A DNA stretch of 55,181 bases from the NCBI GenBank assembly GCA_964591275.1, contig CAZQAE010000033.1, positions 1 through 55,181 of the forward strand, in the 5' to 3' direction. Positions 51,770-55,181 of this stretch are shown one piece after another. The translations under genes and the position numbers were made by a program. The notes beneath the pieces are model-generated. The model searched no databases and was not told where the DNA came from. It was given only the letters and a program-made list of their open reading frames with translations. The stretch is from G963674685 sp964591275 (GTDB taxonomy: Bacteria > Lernaellota > Lernaellaia > JACKCT01). The stretch's first letter is position 1, and each line of letters begins with the position of its first letter.

Positions 51770-53662
51770 ATGAAAAACACGGATGCTTTAGACTTCTTCA
51801 AAAATAAATACCCGGAGAAATTCATCGGGCCAGCCGTAGTGTTTTCAAAAATTCACCCAGGCGACCGCATTTTTATCAGCACCGCCTGCGGCGAACCGCA
51901 ATACCTGGTCGGGGAATTGATCAAGTTCGTGCAGTCCCATCCCAAAGCCATATGCGACTCGGAAGTCCTGCACGTATGGACTTTGGGCATTGCGCCCTAC
52001 GCCGACGAAAAATTCAAGAAAAACTTTCGCCTTAACTCCTTTTTCGTCGGCGACAACTCCCGGGCCGCCGTCAATAAAGGCGCAGCGGATTATGAGCCCA
52101 TTTTCATGTCCCAGATTCCTTCATTGTTTCGACGCGGCCTGGCGCCGATCAATTGCGCCCTGATACAGACCTCCCTGCCCGATGAACACGGATACTTAAG
52201 CTTGGGCGTGAGCGTCGATATCGTCAAAGCGGGCGTGGAAATCGCCGACATGGTCGTGGCCCAGGTGAATCCGAATATGCCGCGCATTCACGGCAACACC
52301 TTCGTACATATCGACGACATCGATTGTCTCGTCGCCCACGAAGAACCCTTGTTGGAATTCAACACCACCCCACCGGACGACATCGCCAACAAAATCGGTC
52401 GGTACGTGGCGGGAATCGTCGAGGACGGCGACACGATTCAAGTCGGATACGGTCGCATTCCCAATGCCGTTATCGCCAACCTGAGTGATAAAAAACATCT
52501 GGGCGTTCACACAGAGCTTCTCGGCGAGGGTTTGGTGGAACTCATCAAATCCGGCGTCGTGGACAACTCACAAAAGTCCATTGACCGCCACAAAACCGTG
52601 GCGACTTTTTGTATGGGCAACAAAGACACTTACGATTACCTCCACGACAATCCGTCCATTTCCTTTAGGCCGGTGGATTACACCAACGATCCGCTGGTCA
52701 TTGCCAGCCATCGCAACATGACGGCCATCAATTCCGCCCTGCAGATCGATCTGACGGGGCAGTCGTCGTCGGAATCCATCGGAACACAGTTTTTCAGCGG
52801 CATCGGAGGGCACGCGGATTTCATGCGCGGCGCGATGCTGGCCCCAGGCGGCAAAACAATCCTGATCGTGCCGTCCACGGCCCGCGACGGCGAGGTCAGC
52901 CGCATCGTGCCCCTGCTCGATACGGGAACCGGCGTCACACTCACGCGCGGCGACATCCACTACGTCGTCAGCGAATACGGCATCGCTTATCTTCACGGAA
53001 AGAGCATTCGAGAAAGAGCTATGGCGCTCATCGCCATCGCGCATCCGAAGTTTCGCAGTCACCTCATCCGTGAAGCCAAGAAGCACAATTTGATCTACAG
53101 CGACCAAGCCTTTATCCCCGGAAGCAAAGGCGAATATCCTGAAAATCTCGAAACCAAGCGCACCACAAGAAGCGGCGTACAAGTATTGCTGAGACCCGTA
53201 AAAATCAGCGATGAGCCACACCTCAAGGATTTTTTCTATTCTTTGTCGGACAAAAGCATCTACCGGCGATTCATCTCCGCCCGGCGCGACATGCCCCACG
53301 AACGCCTCCAGGATTTCGTGATCATCGATTACACGACGGAAATGGTGATCCTGGCGATCATTCAAAACGAAGAGCAGGAATTGGTAGTCGGCATTGGCCA
53401 ATACGGCATCGACGAACGCGTACACTCCGCCGAGGCGGCCTTCGTAGTCCGAGACAACTATCAAAACAAGGGCATTGGGAAAACCTTGTTGCGATACATC
53501 ACATTTCTGGCGAAAAAGCGGGGTTTGCTGGGTTTTACAGCCGAGGTCGTCCTGGGCAATGAGCTGATGCTACACTTGTTTGAAAGCATGGGATTTGATA
53601 TAACAACCAAGCGTGATGAAGGTGTTTGGGAGTTGCAAATGAGTTTTCGTCGCGAGCCGTAA
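51770..53662 (+). CDS. Acetyl-CoA hydrolase/transferase fused to GNAT acetyltransferase
   Basis: 630 aa. Residues 1-~455 are a class I CoA-transferase of the acetyl-CoA hydrolase / 4-hydroxybutyrate CoA-transferase group: HPGDRIFISTACGEPQYL, QTSLPDEHGYLSLGVSVD, VGYGRIPNAVIANL, and LGVHTELLGEGLVEL with the catalytic Glu in HTE. Residues ~470-630 are a GNAT domain (VLLRPVKISDEPHLKDFFYS, AAFVVRDNYQNKGIGKTLL). This fusion is known in anaerobes; the GNAT part may acylate the CoA-transferase or the adjacent acyl-CoA synthetase. The start ATG has only a weak ribosome site. No clear promoter is seen after the dcw terminator. Confidence 0.9.
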   Translation: MKNTDALDFFKNKYPEKFIGPAVVFSKIHPGDRIFISTACGEPQYLVGELIKFVQSHPKAICDSEVLHVWTLGIAPYADEKFKKNFRLNSFFVGDNSRAAVNKGAADYEPIFMSQIPSLFRRGLAPINCALIQTSLPDEHGYLSLGVSVDIVKAGVEIADMVVAQVNPNMPRIHGNTFVHIDDIDCLVAHEEPLLEFNTTPPDDIANKIGRYVAGIVEDGDTIQVGYGRIPNAVIANLSDKKHLGVHTELLGEGLVELIKSGVVDNSQKSIDRHKTVATFCMGNKDTYDYLHDNPSISFRPVDYTNDPLVIASHRNMTAINSALQIDLTGQSSSESIGTQFFSGIGGHADFMRGAMLAPGGKTILIVPSTARDGEVSRIVPLLDTGTGVTLTRGDIHYVVSEYGIAYLHGKSIRERAMALIAIAHPKFRSHLIREAKKHNLIYSDQAFIPGSKGEYPENLETKRTTRSGVQVLLRPVKISDEPHLKDFFYSLSDKSIYRRFISARRDMPHERLQDFVIIDYTTEMVILAIIQNEEQELVVGIGQYGIDERVHSAEAAFVVRDNYQNKGIGKTLLRYITFLAKKRGLLGFTAEVVLGNELMLHLFESMGFDITTKRDEGVWELQMSFRREP

Positions 53663-53740
53663 AATTATACGTTGCAGCTAGGCGTCGAACCAAAAAAAAA
53701 GAAAGTATCGGCACCAACCGTGTCAACCGTTCTTAAGCAA

Positions 53741-55181
53741 ATGAAGGCTCTATTTGAGCCGCGTTCCGTGGCCGTCATTGGCGCTTCGGCAAACCCCGCC
53801 AAAATCGGCTATAAAATTATCCACAATCTAAAAAGCGGCAAATATGCCGGAGCCATCGTGCCCGTCAATCCAAAAGGCGGAGAGATCCAGGGTTTACCTG
53901 TGGCGAAATCCATCGATGAAGCAGGCCCCGGAATCGACTTGGTTTGCATCGCGACGCCCGCGCTTTTTGTTTTTGACGCGGTCAAAGAATGCGCGAGCAA
54001 AGGCGTAAAGAACATTATCATTATTACATCCGGCTTTTCGGAGATAGGCCACATCGCCGAGGAAAAGCGCATCACCGATTTCGCCAAAGAAAAAGGCTTG
54101 CGAATTCTAGGCCCCAATGTATTCGGCATCTATTCGGCAAAAAGCCATTTGAACGCCACATTCAGCGGGGGCGAAATTCAACGCGGAGAAGTTTCCATCA
54201 TCACGCAAAGCGGCGCGATCGGCATTGCATTGATTGGGAAAACCGCAGCTGAAAACATCGGATTGAGTTCCATCATTTCCCTGGGCAACAAGTGTGATAT
54301 CGACGAAGCGGATATCCTCGAATATCTCATCAACGACGACAGCACAAAAATCATACTGATGTACATCGAAGGCATCAAAGACGGCGTCCGCTTCGTGAAT
54401 GCCGTCAAAAGAGCGACCGCCGTTAAGCCCGTCGTCGTAATAAAATCCGGCTGGTCAAAACGAGGCGCCGTCGCCGTGGCTTCTCATACAGGATCGCTGG
54501 CGGGAACGGATAAAATATTCGACAGTCTTATGAAACAAAGCGGCGTTGTGCGAGCTCATAGCATTCAGGAAGCCTTAAGTTGGGGAACTTTTCTCAAGGA
54601 TTCTCCTGTCTTAGGCGGCCCGAACTGCGTGATCGTCACAAACGGCGGAGGCATTGGCGTCATGGCCACGGACGCCTGCGAACTTCATGACATCAGTTTG
54701 TACAATAATCAATCCACATTGAAACGCACATTTTCCAAGGTTGTTCCAGAATTCGGCTCGGTGAAAAATCCCATCGATATAACGGGCCAATCTACGGCGC
54801 CGGAATACAATCATGCCTTGGACGCCGCTTTAAAAAGCACAAGTATACATAGCGTGATCGCTCTATATTGCGAAACCGCGATGTTCGATGAGAAAGCCCT
54901 GGAAAAGGTCCTTCTGGATCAATTTCACCAATACAAGGGGAAAAAGCCCATCGCATTTTCCCTTTTCGGAGGTGAAAAGCTCACCAAAACGGTCGCTTCT
55001 CTGCGCAAGAAAGGCGTACCGGTTTTTAACGAAATCCCTGAATCCGTCAGTTCATTGGGGGCCTTGCACTTCTATCATAACCGGCGATGCGCTCCCAGAG
55101 ATAAAATTGAGCTGGCTCCCGTGGATGAAAAGGGCGTTTTATGCGCCATCGAAAAAGCTCAAAAAGCCGGTAGAACTTTCC
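53741..55181 (+). CDS. ADP/NDP-forming acyl-CoA synthetase, 3' truncated by window edge
   Basis: 480 codons are visible and the frame runs off the right edge. CoA-binding domain FEPRSVAVIGASANPAKIGY, ligase domain LRILGPNVFGIYS, SIITQSGAIGIALIGK, and ASHTGSLAGTDKIF with the His expected to be phosphorylated. The last residues (CAIEKAQKAGRTF) look like the lead into an ATP-grasp domain, so it is probably a single-chain alpha-beta enzyme. It makes ATP from acyl-CoA plus ADP and phosphate, or the reverse. Start ATG 53741; GTG 53720 in frame is an alternative. It follows the CoA-transferase/GNAT gene by 78 nt, suggesting a joint role in acyl-CoA energy metabolism. Confidence 0.9.
   Translation, partial: MKALFEPRSVAVIGASANPAKIGYKIIHNLKSGKYAGAIVPVNPKGGEIQGLPVAKSIDEAGPGIDLVCIATPALFVFDAVKECASKGVKNIIIITSGFSEIGHIAEEKRITDFAKEKGLRILGPNVFGIYSAKSHLNATFSGGEIQRGEVSIITQSGAIGIALIGKTAAENIGLSSIISLGNKCDIDEADILEYLINDDSTKIILMYIEGIKDGVRFVNAVKRATAVKPVVVIKSGWSKRGAVAVASHTGSLAGTDKIFDSLMKQSGVVRAHSIQEALSWGTFLKDSPVLGGPNCVIVTNGGGIGVMATDACELHDISLYNNQSTLKRTFSKVVPEFGSVKNPIDITGQSTAPEYNHALDAALKSTSIHSVIALYCETAMFDEKALEKVLLDQFHQYKGKKPIAFSLFGGEKLTKTVASLRKKGVPVFNEIPESVSSLGALHFYHNRRCAPRDKIELAPVDEKGVLCAIEKAQKAGRTF

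Noticed and set aside
52568..53464. 298-codon minus-strand ORF
   Set aside because: Antisense of the CoA-transferase/GNAT gene.
1..55181. tRNA or rRNA genes
   Set aside because: No T-loop plus acceptor pairing or rRNA signature was spotted by eye; a covariance search would be decisive.

Overview
The window reads as a chromosomal segment of a free-living, Gram-negative-type bacterium of moderately high GC. It carries diderm-style lipoproteins (lipobox followed by poly-Asp), a meso-DAP-type mur set, IorAB and an ADP-forming acyl-CoA synthetase (typical of anaerobic or facultative amino-acid and acyl-CoA metabolism), and secreted proteins rich in Asp and Cys. That combination is common in uncultured deltaproteobacterial, Myxococcota-like or candidate-phylum (e.g. 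Lernaellota-like) genomes. The exact phylum is my inference and I cannot confirm it from sequence alone.

Layout. 1-3.05 kb: two tandem paralogous secreted Cys-rich proteins, the first cut by the window edge. 3.08-5.5 kb: a REPIN-like palindrome pair, deoC, and a probable nitric-oxide/redox-response pair (ygbA-like plus an Rrf2 regulator fused to a ferredoxin protein). 5.5-7.98 kb: a transposase remnant and two ~193-bp MITE-like elements in inverted orientation around a poly-Asp lipoprotein gene. 7.98-14 kb: a secreted GH10-like glycosidase, ablB-like acetyltransferase, CapK/PaaK-like ligase and a metallophosphoesterase. 14.1-18.1 kb: iorA (with an inserted GltD-like flavoprotein module) and iorB. 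18.1-22.9 kb: a minus-strand run of rqcH, a metallophosphoesterase, a lipoprotein with an alpha-helical glycosidase-like body, and a small membrane protein. 23.1-28.7 kb: cobB, pgi, a B12-binding radical SAM protein and proS.

28.7-31.9 kb is an accessory island with visibly lower GC. It holds a rhuM-family gene, an ABC/AAA-type ATPase, and a PIN-like nuclease whose start overlaps the ATPase stop by 4 nt. The promoter and first ~30 codons of the ATPase gene are duplicated upstream of rhuM, a scar of insertion or recombination. This ATPase plus PIN-like pair is my best candidate for an undescribed (defence-like) system in the window.

31.9-51.6 kb: an MBOAT-like membrane protein, then the complete division and cell wall (dcw) cluster in one direction: mraZ-rsmH-ftsL-ftsI-murE-murF-mraY-murD-ftsW-murG-murC-(75-aa ORF)-ddl-ftsQ-ftsA-ftsZ. 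Genes mostly overlap by 1-14 nt, and the run is bounded by a consensus promoter before mraZ and a strong intrinsic terminator after ftsZ. murB is missing from its usual place. 51.8 kb to the end: a CoA-transferase/GNAT fusion and an ADP-forming acyl-CoA synthetase that runs off the edge. I saw no rRNA, tRNA or CRISPR array.
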